Below, one piece after another: positions 20,936 through 31,443 of a DNA stretch of 64,000 bases. Positions within the stretch are counted from its first letter, which is position 1, and every line of letters begins with the position of its first letter. The notes under the pieces are model-generated. The model saw only the letters and a list, made by a program, of their open reading frames with translations, ran no database searches and was not told the origin of the DNA. The translations under genes were made by a program, and so were the position numbers. Source of the DNA: Lepidostoma basale (Eukaryota > Arthropoda > Insecta > Trichoptera > Lepidostomatidae); the NCBI GenBank assembly GCA_022606425.2, contig JAHDVF020000250.1:310001-374000 (forward strand), in the 5' to 3' direction.

Positions 20936-21290
20936 TTAGAAGAATGTTCGGAAAAACAATGTATGATAGAATATCTAATGATGAAGTAAGATAAGGAATG
21001 TAAGGCGGATGAATGCGTGATAAATAAAATCAAGTAAAGGTCACTAAGATGGTTTGGACATATGGAACGAATGGATGGGGAGAATGGTTAAAATATATAT
21101 ACAAGTAGTGTGAATGGAAAAAGATGTCGAGGAAGGCCAAGGAAGACATGGCATGACCAAATTAATCAATTACTGAAAGGCGGCCATGTTCGAAGTAGGA
21201 ATAATCGACGAGCGTGCATGCCACGATGTGTGAATGTAGAAGAGTGCGCGAGAGTTATGTCAGGAAAGAACAATGTGGGCAGAAGAAAAA
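20925..21290 (+). pseudogene. LINE (TTAG)n family fragment
   Basis: Plus-strand copy with GKRCRGRPRKTWHDQINQLLKGGHVRSRNNRRA (frame at 21110). It is head-to-head with the minus-strand copy that ends at about 20935. Confidence 0.8.
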
Positions 21291-21839
21291 CAATCATACA
21301 AACGTCTAGAGGATCTCATCTCTACCGCATATATTCTATTCTCATCTTTGTCAAAATTATTTCAATTATCAAACTTACTCTACGTTTTATCAGGAAGATA
21401 CATTTTACAAATAATTTCCAAATGAAACTGATAACGTTTAATCATTTTTCACATATTTTTTTATGCTTTTGTACGCGAAATATAAAATTATCAAAATAGT
21501 GACAGCACGCCTTGTTACAACGGCTCCATTTTGAAGTTACGCGTAAACAAACGATCGTTTGTTTTGATAATGAAATGGAATGTCAATATAAAAATTTGAA
21601 TAACTATAAACTAAAAAGTTCCTTTGGTTCTTACTTATTTATTTAAGAGAATCGATCCGGTAGACCCTTTAGTTAAGAAGACCTTTGACGATCCTAAACT
21701 CGATAATGGCCCTTCTTCGTAGAATAATCAATTATTTAAATTGGTCTCAGAATTAATAAAAAATATACAAGTACATAGATTTATTATTTTCATTTGATAT
21801 TTGCGCTGTTATTAAGTAATTTTAATGTAAAATAAACAG

Positions 21840-22055
21840 TCAAATGATTTAACTGAAATCTCTTGATGAAAGTTCATTTTAAATAATAGTTAAATAAAAC
21901 GATGTTTTTTTATGACTACTTCCACAATTGTTTTTATTTCGACAGCGCCCGGTTTCGCCAGGCTCTCTGTCGAAATAAAGACAAATGTGGTAGTAGTTAT
22001 AAAAAAACGTTGTTTTATTTAATTATTATTTAAAATAAACAGGTTTATGCTAAGA
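21840..22055. mobile_element. Foldback family beta, collapsed copy
   Basis: Arms around TTTCGACAGCGCCCGGTTTC and its complement (GTCGAAATAAAGACAAATG) with almost no spacer. The outer parts (AAATAAAACGATGTTTTTT and ATTTAAAATAAAC) match the arms of 48935-49374. Confidence 0.7.
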
Positions 22056-22089
22056 GATTCTTAATAAATTTAAGGTGTTGAGTAAAACT

Positions 22090-22290
22090 GTAATATCTCA
22101 TTACGACGATTTTTATGAATTAAAACACTGTTCATTCCATTTTTGAGTTTATTATATGTTTCGAAGGTTTTACTCCTTCATCATGGGAAAAACATATAAA
22201 TTGTTTATATCATTCAACCAACGATGAAGGTGTAAAAGCTTAGAAACATGTCCAGAATTCTAAAAAATGAAAAACAAAGGATTTTAATCA
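22090..22290. mobile_element. Foldback repeat related to family alpha
   Basis: Carries ATATGTTTCGAAGG...CCTTCATCATG and, inverted, CGATGAAGGTG...GAAACATGTCC. A TATAAATTG box lies between. It resembles 355-560. Confidence 0.6.
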
Positions 22291-22423
22291 ATAAAAAAAT
22301 CGTTACAAAGTAATTTTATAATTACGTATTTATTATTATTAAAGAATACCCTTTGGATTTGAAAAGCATTATGGTATATTTTTCACTTAAATTACTTATC
22401 TTTATGCAATAAAAATATTTAAA

Positions 22424-22462
22424 ACATGACACTGTTTCGGAGATGACTTCCATCTTCAGGTG
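22424..22462 (-). ncRNA. Hammerhead-like motif (candidate)
   Basis: Minus strand: CTGAAGA (22453-22459), a hairpin using AGATG/CATCT, GAAAC (22434-22438), AGT, GTC (22428-22430). This is the order of the hammerhead core (CUGANGA, stem II, GAAA, NUH). The hairpin uses part of the core, so catalysis is doubtful. Confidence 0.3.
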
Positions 22463-22559
22463 AAAATATGTACTAAAATCTAAACTAAGAAAGGCTTATT
22501 ATAAATATATAAAATATTATGACTAATCATTAAAAATTACGAGAACTAATAATAGTTAA

Positions 22560-23520
22560 CTTTCAATAAAAAGATGACCCTGTTTTTTAAATATACTTTA
22601 ATCGATATACTTTACCTCCTGTCCTCCATTGCAACCCTCTATTTTTTTATTTGCAGCACCTTGTTAGAGTCCTTCCCAAATTCCTCATTTAAACCTAACT
22701 TTGGCACACATACATACATACATACAACGCATACATACAATTGACATAAAAAACGCCTTTACCAAATCCTTTGCTCAAATGTCTCAATATTTACCAACAG
22801 ATCAATTCTGGTCAGTAGTGGACAAGAAAGAAAAGTACGAATAAGGAGAGAAAAATAATTCATACAAAAAAATATTACTGTTTTGAATTGCGAAAATTCC
22901 TACGTAACAAGCCGACCTGAATATAGCGGTGTAAATAGGTGAGAGCTTCCCTACTTACAGAAATATCTTATGAAAAAATGTTCCAAAGACCGAGAGAAGA
23001 AGTCTTTTCAGACAGACTTGCTTAGTTTTCAGATTTTTCTTTCTCGGGATTTTTCGAAGGTATCACACACAAAGGATTTTTTTTATATTAAAAGGGAAAG
23101 GTATCTCTTCAAAGGATTCGGAAGTAGACTCCATTCATGTCGGAATATTCATCAAAATCTACGAGACGTCATCCATCTTTACATAATAATTGGAATGTGA
23201 ATATTTTGACGTACAGTACCAGTGAAATGTAATAATAATAATTAATAATTAATAATAATAATAATAATAATATGCTAACTTTTATAGCACCGTTTTTGTG
23301 ATGTAATCACGTCAAGGGCGCATTAAGACGTGTTTTAAATCTAATTTTTTTGAAAAAAAGGCAATATAAATATTGAATGTTATTTATTTATTTAGGTGAA
23401 TATAATCTTTTTTTTACCGAAACCTTATGATATTTCAAGATTATTAAATGTTTTAATTTTTTCTAGATTATTAAATGTTTTAATTTTGATTGTACGTATC
23501 CCAATTGGCCATGCACCGCT
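22560..23520. other. Unassigned AT-rich stretch
   Basis: No gene seen. There is a CATA-type short tandem near 22706-22730 and an AAT microsatellite near 23230-23270. Confidence 0.4.
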
Positions 23521-23579
23521 CGAAGAGTCAATAGGATCCCCCTTACTGTGGTGATGACGTAGCATGGCCATCACCGTGG

Positions 23580-23870
23580 TGATGGCCATGCTACGCTGGA
23601 GGATTGATCTGATCCCAAGTACCTATCCACACCTCCTCGACTTTGGTCTCCCCTGGAAACTATGCAAAATGTTAGAGATCGAATGTGAATAACCTCGGTG
23701 GATAATATTGATGCATAGGCTAACGTGGAAGGACACCTCGCCAACCCGTCTGGCAAGCGTGGCGTTGTAATGCCAATCACCCCCCGTATGACATGTCATA
23801 CATGGAGAAGTATGGGGGAGGCCTATTTCCAGCAGTGGACGACAACGGCTGTTAAAGAAGAAGAAGAAGA
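23580..23870 (+). pseudogene. LINE 3' end with GAA tail
   Basis: Degenerate reading shows the end signature of RTE-like LINE proteins (GEAYFQQWTT near 23815-23850) followed by GAAGAAGAAGAAG (about 23858-23870). The 5' edge is a near-perfect palindrome (23559-23594). Related ends are at 40440-40635 and 51925-52085. Confidence 0.65.
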
Positions 23871-23874
23871 TCCC

Positions 23875-24586
23875 AATTTAATTTTAAGAGATCACGACAG
23901 CTGTTTCGACAACCTACGTTGGCACAATTATTAAACACGCGTTTTGTAACACCAGAAGATGCTAACATAAGATGACAAAACAACTATCGCGACAATTTCT
24001 TAAAAATAAATTGTAATACGTATCATAGCAGTGTTTAATACGAGTATATAACAACAAAATATTTTTATGAAATTTCTGCGACAGCTGTTTCCCCAACCTA
24101 TGTCTGCATCATCATCAAACACGTGTTTTATAATGCCCGTTGATGCCAACATGAGTTGGCGAAACAGCTGTCGTGACAATCTCTTAAAAATATATTGTTA
24201 TAGGAATCATAACAAGATTTATCATATAATAACAAAATATTTTTATGAGTTTTCTGCGACAGCTGTTTCGCCAACCTATGTCTGTATTATCATCAAACAC
24301 GTGTTTTGTAATGCCCGTTGATGTCAACATGAGTTGGCGAAACAGCTGTCGTGACAATCTCTTAAAAATAAATTATAATACGTATCATAACAAGATTTAA
24401 AATATAATAACAAAATATTTTTATGAGAATTCCGCGACAGCAGTTTCGCCAGCCTATGTCGGTATCATCATCAAACACGTGTTTTATAATGCCCGTTGAT
24501 GCCAATATGAGTTGGCGAAACAGCTGTTGCGACAATCTCGTAAAAATATATTGTTGTATGTATAATAACAGTGTTTCAAAAATTAA
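23875..24586. repeat. 178-bp tandem array of family gamma foldback units
   Basis: Three well-conserved units begin at 24053, 24231 and 24409 (AACAAAATATTTTTATGA), exactly 178 bp apart. A more diverged unit lies at about 23875-24052. Each unit holds two inverted arms: GCGACAGCTGTTTCGCCAAC and, about 90 bp on, GTTGGCGAAACAGCTGTCG. The array starts within a few bases of the stop codon of the minus-strand kinesin at 24594. Confidence 0.88.
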
Positions 24587-24589
24587 ACT

Positions 24590-24595
24590 TTTATT
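24590..24595 (-). promoter_or_regulatory. AATAAA overlapping the kinesin 2 stop codon
   Basis: Minus strand reads TCT TAA TAAAAG, so a poly(A) signal hexamer includes the stop codon. It is only a candidate; use would leave almost no 3' UTR beyond the tandem array. Confidence 0.3.
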
Positions 24596-26330
24596 AAGAT
24601 TTGTCATTGATGTTATTAAGAAACTGAATAAAATTTGCCATCTCTTTTTCTTGAGAACTAACAGCTGACTCGAGATGTTTTTCTTTTATTCCCAAAACAT
24701 ACAAATACCTTACGGCATATAGCGCTTCGATAAACGATTTTAAATTTTCTCTAGACTTTAGTACATTTCTCAAAAAGTTATTCCACTCGTCGTCAAGTTT
24801 CTGATGCTGGCTTTTGGCCTCAGCCACTGGACCATCCATTCTCTTCGCCTCGTCTTCCAGATGAAAGATTTCCGATTCCAATTCACGAATACGGCGATTA
24901 CACTTATCCCGAAAGACATCGTCGTCAGAGTTGCCGTATATACGTCCAATAATGGAGCTGATTTTACGCTTTTGTGAAACTTTAAACAAAATGGCCTTCT
25001 GGGCACTCTGAAGTTTAAGATATTTCTTTAAATGTGTTAAGTTGTTTCGAAATTTCATTTTGATTTCTTTTTTAGCATCAGACACATACACTCGATTGGA
25101 GTCAAACTCAGGTTTTAAATATTGTTTTGGTGTGTAAACTGCTGTTTTTGTCGGTTGATTTATATCGCGTGAATTTTTAGTCACAACTGATTTGATGTTT
25201 CCAGCGCGTGCAGCATACTTCAGTGTATTTAGAGTACACTCATAAGTAAGGTTCGTGGGAGCTATGTTCGCTATCATAATTGTTCTGCAGTTCCCACCTA
25301 GAGTATCCTTCAGCAAGCGTGTAAGTTTTGAATCGCGATAGGGTATGAATTTAGATCCGTTCGCCAGACTGTTCAGGCAGTTGCCGAGCGCCAGAAAGTT
25401 TTTGTTGATGAATGCGGCTTCCTTTAATATATCGTCGGAGTTTCTGCACGTAGAGGCGCGTTCGCTGCCAGCCAAATCGGTCATAGATAGTTTGGCGAGA
25501 TTCTCCTTGTTGACTGAGAACCTTTTCATTTTAATGTAAATCTGAAAAACTGCGTGTCCTCTAGAACTCTCTCCGTTAGCTTCAGTAGGGGAATGCGCCC
25601 TATTAATATTCCCTTTCCTTACCATGTCAATCAGCTCGCTAGCAGATTTAATTCTAGGATAATATAGTCCTGAAATAACTAAATCTTTTTGCCCGTTATC
25701 CAATATTTTTAAAGCCTTTGAAGACCTTAAAAGATCATAAATATTTTCTTTATACACTTCCAAATACGATACGTTGATTTTAAAATCCACCTTTGGTTGT
25801 AACACATCGAGACAATCGAAAATTTCTTGTATTGTTAAATATATAATTCCAGGAGAACTCGCTTTTCCAAACATGGTGTGAGTTTTTCCGGTTGCCGTGG
25901 CTCCGTAAAAGAAAAGCGCACAGTTGAATCCTTCGAGGAAAGATTTAATTACGTCCCTAACCAGGACGTCGAAGATATCGTCATTGGTAGAAGAAGCATC
26001 GAATACATTGTCAAAGATGAATAATAAATCTTTTTTGTCATTTTCTTTATTCGCGTTAGTATTGCGTAGAATATTTCTAGTCGTTTGGGTCGGATCAAAA
26101 ACCAAACATTTTTCGTCGATTAATCGCACTACTAAATTGTGTTTTCTATTTCTCTCTGTAGCGTTGGGAGGTCTTATACGAATAGCTACTTTCAGTTTAA
26201 CAGGCGTGTTGGAAACATCAGAATCTGTTTTACTGGCTTCGACCTTGGACTTTTCTTTGGACTCTTCATTGTTATCTTCTTTGGACTCGTCTTTGGGCTT
26301 TTCTTTCTTTGTTGAAGCACAACAATTCAT
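24594..26330 (-). CDS. Kinesin-8-like motor protein with coiled tail, intronless
   Basis: A 578-residue kinesin. Residues 1-45 are a Lys/Glu/Ser-rich, probably disordered head. The motor domain is about 46-385: P-loop GATATGKT (143-150), switch I NGESSRGH (252-259), switch II DLAGSER (285-291), IPYRDSKLTRLLKDTLGG, then TLNTLKYAARAGNIK. The fold is kinesin-8-like and closest in this window to the gene at 18951-20228. The tail (about 390-578) is Lys/Glu-rich with predicted helices (CNRRIRELESEIFHLEDEAK; HLESAVSSQEKEMANF). Oddity: the usual switch I SSRSH reads SSRGH, losing a Ser in a loop that senses ATP, and the P-loop has Ala-Thr where Gly/Ser is common. It has no introns. It is a likely microtubule motor or a derived paralogue with altered ATPase; the long open frame argues for purifying selection. 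Confidence 0.88.
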   Translation of the reverse strand: MNCCASTKKEKPKDESKEDNNEESKEKSKVEASKTDSDVSNTPVKLKVAIRIRPPNATERNRKHNLVVRLIDEKCLVFDPTQTTRNILRNTNANKENDKKDLLFIFDNVFDASSTNDDIFDVLVRDVIKSFLEGFNCALFFYGATATGKTHTMFGKASSPGIIYLTIQEIFDCLDVLQPKVDFKINVSYLEVYKENIYDLLRSSKALKILDNGQKDLVISGLYYPRIKSASELIDMVRKGNINRAHSPTEANGESSRGHAVFQIYIKMKRFSVNKENLAKLSMTDLAGSERASTCRNSDDILKEAAFINKNFLALGNCLNSLANGSKFIPYRDSKLTRLLKDTLGGNCRTIMIANIAPTNLTYECTLNTLKYAARAGNIKSVVTKNSRDINQPTKTAVYTPKQYLKPEFDSNRVYVSDAKKEIKMKFRNNLTHLKKYLKLQSAQKAILFKVSQKRKISSIIGRIYGNSDDDVFRDKCNRRIRELESEIFHLEDEAKRMDGPVAEAKSQHQKLDDEWNNFLRNVLKSRENLKSFIEALYAVRYLYVLGIKEKHLESAVSSQEKEMANFIQFLNNINDKS

Positions 26331-26914
26331 AATGGTTTACGCACACTATATTACACATTTGTTTTTAAATCTATTCTTGCACTTTCTGTGGTTAAAACAG
26401 ATTGCCAAACACCTAGTTTTATAGATCAAGAATCAAATTCATTTCGATATTAATCCGCTTAACAAATTGTTTTGGAAGTTAACAATTTTGAAATCGTCTC
26501 TAGTTTATTTAAAATACTATTAGAAATGACAGCACTTTTAATTTACATTTTTTACGAAATGTCAGTTTACTGACAGAATGATATTTAAAAAATAATAAGA
26601 ACGCATATTAAATGAAATTTAAAAGCAGCCAAGTAAATCAAAATTACTTTTTTGTTTATGCAACCAGGGCAAGGTAAGCACTTTTAAAATAAATCTGTTG
26701 AAAACTCATTTGTTGATCGACTTAATTAACACTTGTTAATTGCGAATCGATGAATTCCCATCGTTCGTAGTTTATATTTAAATAAATTAATATGTAAGCA
26801 CACACATAATAAATCGAAAAAAGTAGGTTCAGTACTTTGAAACAAGTTAAACTACCCATAAAATAATTGAGATATTAAACATATCTACATGTACAATATT
26901 TTTGATTTCTATGG

Positions 26915-27110
26915 TTTGGACACAACAATGAAGAAGGAATGGTAAAGAAAGTATACATTGACGAGGAAGATGGAGGAAAACGTGGCACGATCAAATCAAT
27001 CTAATATTAAATCTCGGCCATGTGAAGAAAAAATCGAAAGGCGCGAATGAAAATATGTATGATTGTAGAAGAATCCAGAGAAGTATGTCAAGTAAGAACA
27101 GTCGATTCAT
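26915..27110 (+). pseudogene. LINE (TTAG)n family remnant
   Basis: DNA-level similarity to 31740-31960 (ATGGTTTGGACA, AACGTGGCACGATCAAAT, CTCGGCCATGTGA) with several deletions. Confidence 0.65.
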
Positions 27111-27174
27111 TGATCGTACTATTAATTATTATTATCATTTATATTTGTGGTAACACGTAATTGGCCTTAGAGCT

Positions 27175-27480
27175 TTACGATGTATACCAGGACGTCAGCG
27201 TAGTCAAGTTTATAAAGATTAACAGATTGCGCTGGCTAGGGTAGATCTGGAGCCCCCCAAAAGAGTGTTGTATGACAATCCAGCAGGGCGAAGAAGCATC
27301 GGTAGGCCGAGACTGCAATGGCTGGATGGTGCCGTGGCAGATTGTCGGGTTCTGGAGCAGCAAGACTGGGAGGTGGCGGCCATAGACAGGACGCGATGGA
27401 GACGTCAAGAGGAGACAGTTGAAGGAGGCCAAGACCCACCAAGGGTTGTAGCGCCGGAGAAGAAGAAGAAGTAATTGGCC
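27175..27480 (+). pseudogene. LINE C-terminal fragment
   Basis: Readable as LYDNPAGRRSIGRPRLQWLDGAVADCRVLEQQDWEVAAIDRTRWRR (27265 on) and ending in GAAGAAGAAGAAG at about 27458-27471. A sister copy is at 31215-31443 with ROT-type differences only. No RT domain is present. Confidence 0.7.
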
Positions 27481-28084
27481 TTATTTTATTGTGGATATAC
27501 GAATATAACAATAAACAAATAAAATTAATAACGCTAGTAGTTAAAATTTTCAAAATACTATGTGTACTTATTTGTTTCAAATAAGTATTGGAATAATTAA
27601 AGGTAAAATCTTTGAAATGAAGATAAAACTATACGTCTTCATCACAGGAAGATATTTGACATTCTGTATAAACAGATCGCAAAATCTACAATTAAGGAGA
27701 AGAGGAAGAAGTATTTGAATTTAACCCTTAAAGGGTTGTTTCCAATTTATATAATAAATAGGATATACTTTTGTTACATTGATTTTGTTATAATTCGTGT
27801 GAAATTGACCAACAAAATATAAAGAAAAGGTACAGTTAACAAGATTAACCTTTTCACTCGGATATAATATTTTGTGACATTCTTTTTGACAGTAAACTTT
27901 ATATGTAATAAACATTAATGCCATTTATGAACTCAGTGTATTGTATATGTCACAGGGACAGTTCGTGATTTGTATCTAAACATATAATAAAAACAACTCA
28001 TTTCAGAACAAATTATTTACACTCTTATAAGGGATAAGATTAAATTAAGACATTTCATCGGTACAAGAACATTAAAGACGATTT

Positions 28085-28225
28085 TCATGGCAGAGTGGTT
28101 AGTACCCTGAAGGTCCTGGGTTCGATACCCGGCGATGGCAGCGTGATTGTCACGCTGCTTCTTTGGTATGGTTTAGAATTCACGTGACAATAAAATGGCG
28201 ATAGATTTATAATAATAATAAATTG
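28085..28225 (+). mobile_element. tRNA-derived SINE, 3'-shortened
   Basis: Head TGGCAGAGTGGTTAG, box B GGTTCGATACCCGGCG, a hairpin CAGCGTGATTGTCACGCTG, and body CACGTGACAATAAAATGGCG. It ends at (AAT)n. Confidence 0.8.
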
Positions 28226-28309
28226 TATGATTTTTAGAGCGCCATTTTTAAGAATTAATCATCTCAAGGGCGCTTTACCTCCATTTTATGAACTAGTTAG
28301 AGATAAACA

Positions 28310-28445
28310 TTTTATTTAAAATAAACATTTTTTTTTTAAAATAATCATTTTGTTAAAAATAATCATTTTGTTAAAAATAATCATTTCGTTAAAAATAATC
28401 ATTTTGTTAAAAAAAAGCATTTTGTTAAAAATAAACATTTTAGTA
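28310..28445. repeat. Short tandem repeat, about 18-bp units
   Basis: Six or so units of AATAATCATTTTGTTAAA with point changes. It lies in the 3' UTR region of the adjoining minus-strand LINE. Confidence 0.85.
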
Positions 28446-28640
28446 TGGGGGCTGCACCTGACACAGTAGATCAACATTTGCATCAGGAAAGGACAGTTTG
28501 AATAGGTGCGTTTTGAGCCTCGATCTAAAATCTGATGGGTTTTCAATGCACTTTAGGTCTGCAGGGAGACCGTTCCAGGCCGAGCCAGCCACAGCAAAGG
28601 CCCGGTCGCCGAAATTTGTGCGAGGACAGCGCTTTGGCTC
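28446..28640 (-). pseudogene. CR1-like LINE C-terminus
   Basis: Minus strand encodes TNFGDRAFAVAGSAWNGLPA and NPSDFRSRLKTHLFKLSF, the classic end of CR1/L2-type LINE proteins. The homologous end on the plus strand is at 63710-63931. Confidence 0.75.
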
Positions 28641-28734
28641 ACGCTGTAATGATGTAAAGAGTGACTAAGTACTCGTAAGTAAGTTACAATCTTAAATATG
28701 AGCAAAAAATAGTTCATAAGCATGAAATAGGAAT

Positions 28735-28810
28735 CGTGTCGGGTCCAAGCTCGAACTCATGTCCACAGAATCAGAAGCCAAGCGTTCTGTCCCCTAGATC
28801 ACCAACCGAT
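28735..28810 (-). repeat. tRNA-like sequence
   Basis: Minus strand has TGATCTAGGGGACAGAACGC and GAGTTCGAGCTTGGACCCG, spaced like A and B boxes. It is probably a SINE head from another family. Confidence 0.4.
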
Positions 28811-29323
28811 GGAGAAATAGCTGGTCTTCCATATCGCAAGCCGATTTCCGAGAAAAAAAAATTAAAAATAGTCATTTGGAATGAAACCAACGAGAAACAA
28901 AATTTGAGTCTTTAAGCTAATCAAATTATTTTACTAAAATCTCTTAGAAATTTTTAAAATTAATAGGCTAAAATACAACACCCCTGACCAAGTAGTTCCT
29001 AATGACAAATTACTGTTTGCTTACTCCCCTTTGTTATACCCAATATAAACAAATAAAAAATATTCCTGAAATCGATTACTGCCAAAAAATTGTTTTGTTT
29101 GATTCCAGACCTTAGCAGCTATATGAATGGGGAAAACCGAATAAGGCGATGCCAACCTTACGGACCAAGAACTATAACATGTAATATTTCAATTCAGAAA
29201 TAATAAAAACAAAATATCGTTTTTTTTTTCAAAGTTATATATGAATATGTAAGCGATATTAAAATTTAAACTACATTGTATTGAATATGAATCTCCTTGA
29301 ATACCTTTAACCCTTCAAGGACG

Positions 29324-29548
29324 AGCGTGACCGTACGGTAACACTACACGCATTTATCAAATGTCATCCCCACCCAAGCTATTTTTGCCGGATCTGGGCA
29401 GAGTGGGGGTAATTCAGTAATTCAGTTCGTAATGCAGACGCTTTCATTAGAAACCGAATTATCCCCCACTCTGCCCACATCCGGCAAAAATAGCTTGGGT
29501 GGGGATGACATTTGATAAATGCGTGTAGTGTTACCATACAATCACGCT
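29324..29548. mobile_element. Long inverted repeat (MITE-like)
   Basis: A 225-bp unit with arms of about 90 bp: AGCGTGACCGTACGGTAACA to CAGAGTGGGGGTAATTC, and the near-perfect reverse complement. The spacer is about 45 bp. The left neighbour starts TTAACCCTTCAAGG. No TSD found. Confidence 0.75.
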
Positions 29549-29559
29549 TATATTTAATT

Positions 29560-30190
29560 TCAGTAAATTTTTCATGAATATTTGAAAATTATTTTTGAAT
29601 AGAGTCATGTTTACCACCCCTAATCTGTATGTATATAAAGCAGTGCTCCGCAACCTTTTCTCACCTACGGCATACCTAAGTACTTCCTAGAATTCCGCGG
29701 CATACCCAAGTTCTTCCTGAAATTCCGCGGCACACCTAAAGCTAAAATTTGGTCTGGGCGTGGGCGTTAATCAGCTCAGCAGAGATGTTGGTGATTTTTT
29801 TTAGCTCATTCATTTTTCACGAATGGCCTAAAAAAAGGTCGCCAACAAAAAATATTCCTTCCGATTTTCACTAAAAAGCTGAATGACCTAAAAAAAAAAA
29901 AAATAAAAAAGGTCACCAACGTCTGATTTACGAAAGAATCAATCTTTTGCAATTCACGACTTCCGACGATAACAAAATATTTTTTTCATTATGTTTTTGA
30001 CCGCGGCACACTTGCATCCGGCTCACGGCACATCAGTGTGCCGCGGCACACCGGTTTCGGAGCACGGATATAAAGGACTAAGTTAACAATAGTGTCACCA
30101 GTCTGTAGATGCCCGTGAGCCTGGCGAAACCGGTCGCTGTCGAAATAATGACAAAATTGGAAGTAGGTAAAAAAACATCGTTTTGATTAT
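29560..30190 (+). mobile_element. Foldback family beta, one arm, split by a hAT MITE
   Basis: 29567-29640 and 30068-30190 together match the right arm of 48935-49374: TCATGTTTACCACCCC, GTATGTATATAAAG | GACTAAG, CACCAGTCTGTAGATGCC, GGCGAAACCGGTCGCTGTCG. Confidence 0.75.
29641..30067. mobile_element. hAT-like MITE
   Basis: 427 bp. The 8-bp target duplication ATATAAAG (29633-29640 and 30068-30075) is the size hAT transposases make. TIRs: CAGTGCTCCGCAACC against CCGTGCTCCGAAACC. The inside has repeated AGGTCGCCAAC/AGCTCATTC hairpin words also found in 43905-44346. No transposase. Confidence 0.85.
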
Positions 30191-30995
30191 TTTTTCAAAT
30201 TTGAGTCGTACACAATTTATGTAAAAAAATTGTTTAAAAAAAAACAGACTGCCACTGTCCTTCCGTACGGGTGCCATCACGTTCAGGGGCGCACGGGGCG
30301 GGAAGTATGGGCAAATAATAATAAACTCGTGACAATATAAAAACTGGACGTGCACCTTCTCACATAAAGTAAGGACCGTCCGAACGCGTTATTTTATTAT
30401 TATTTTTCCCCGATGGCAACACCGGAGAGGAGAACGCGATCTGGCGGGAGAATATTTTATAGGTTGGCCGTAAGAGAAACATAATTTTTTGTATCGTCAA
30501 AGTATGGATTCGTGTTGTAACGTTTTATGGTGATAGGATAATATTAAGGATTTTTAAGACAAAACATATTGATGTTTTTACGGTTTTCAGGATGAAGTAC
30601 CGTTGAATTTTCTGGAATATTCTAAAAGTCAAAGGATTTATTAATAAATTTGTTTTCTAAATCATTCCGCCTAATAAGGATGACGCTGAGATTAAAAACT
30701 AACATTTTTTTAAATCTTAGCTTTATAACGCCATCTATGAATCTGAATTATAACTGAATGGATTGTTAAAAAGCAAAACAAAATCTTATTGATTCTACGC
30801 TAACAGAATGGCGATTGTATATTATAATTATATAATACTTAGAATCATTAGTCACCTTCAAATATGTAAAATCATTTGTAAACAATTTGTAAGAAGATGT
30901 TTTTCTTAGAAACAATTTATTTCGTCCTACCTAAAAAAATATTTTTGATTTATACAACATCATTTAGTATCGCCTAACTATGTAATCATTGTCAT
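30191..30995. other. No gene seen
   Basis: A GC-richer patch at about 30235-30310 (GGGGCGCACGGGGCGGGAAG) with no motif I recognise; the rest is AT-rich. Confidence 0.4.
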
Positions 30996-30999
30996 AAAA

Positions 31000-31190
31000 T
31001 TACTTAACGAGTTCCAAGAAACACTTTCCAATATTTCTGGACCTACCCAAATATTTATTTGTTAAAAATGTATAAAGTTTCATTAATTACCATATTCTGC
31101 TCCATTTACTAGTGTATATAAACTGAAATGAAATGCAGTTTTGTCACATTTGATTATGCTTTAGAAGGGCGAAACATGTCATTACCGTGT
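31000..31190 (+). mobile_element. Foldback family alpha, one arm with unique part
   Basis: Reverse complement of 51600-51780: AACGAGTTCCAAGAAACAC, TTTCTGGACCTACCCAAAT, a TATA-like GTGTATATAAACTG and GCGAAACATGTCATT. It shows that family alpha has a unidirectional unit longer than its foldback form. A 29-bp duplication (GCGAAACATGTCATTACCG...) follows. Confidence 0.7.
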
Positions 31191-31214
31191 GCTAGAGCGA
31201 AACATGTCATTACC

Positions 31215-31443
31215 GTGTGCTAAGTGCTAGGGCACTTGCACCGCATGGAAGATCTGTACGACAATCCAGCAGGGCGAAGAAGCATCGGTAGGCCGTGACT
31301 GCGATGGCTGGATGGTGCCGTGGCAGATTGTCGGGTCATGGAGCGGCAAGACTGGAAGGTGACGGCCAGAGACAAGAGGGGATGGAGACGTTTCTTGGAG
31401 GAGGCCATGACCTACCAAGGGTTGTAGCGCCGGAGAAGAAGGA
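31215..31443 (+). pseudogene. LINE C-terminal fragment
   Basis: Same family as 27175-27480 (RRSIGRP, RWLDGAVADCRVMERQDW). One in-frame stop is visible, and the tail is GAAGAAGG. Confidence 0.7.

Noticed and set aside
23875..24586. CRISPR array
   Set aside because: 178-bp repeats without spacers in a eukaryotic context; not a CRISPR layout.
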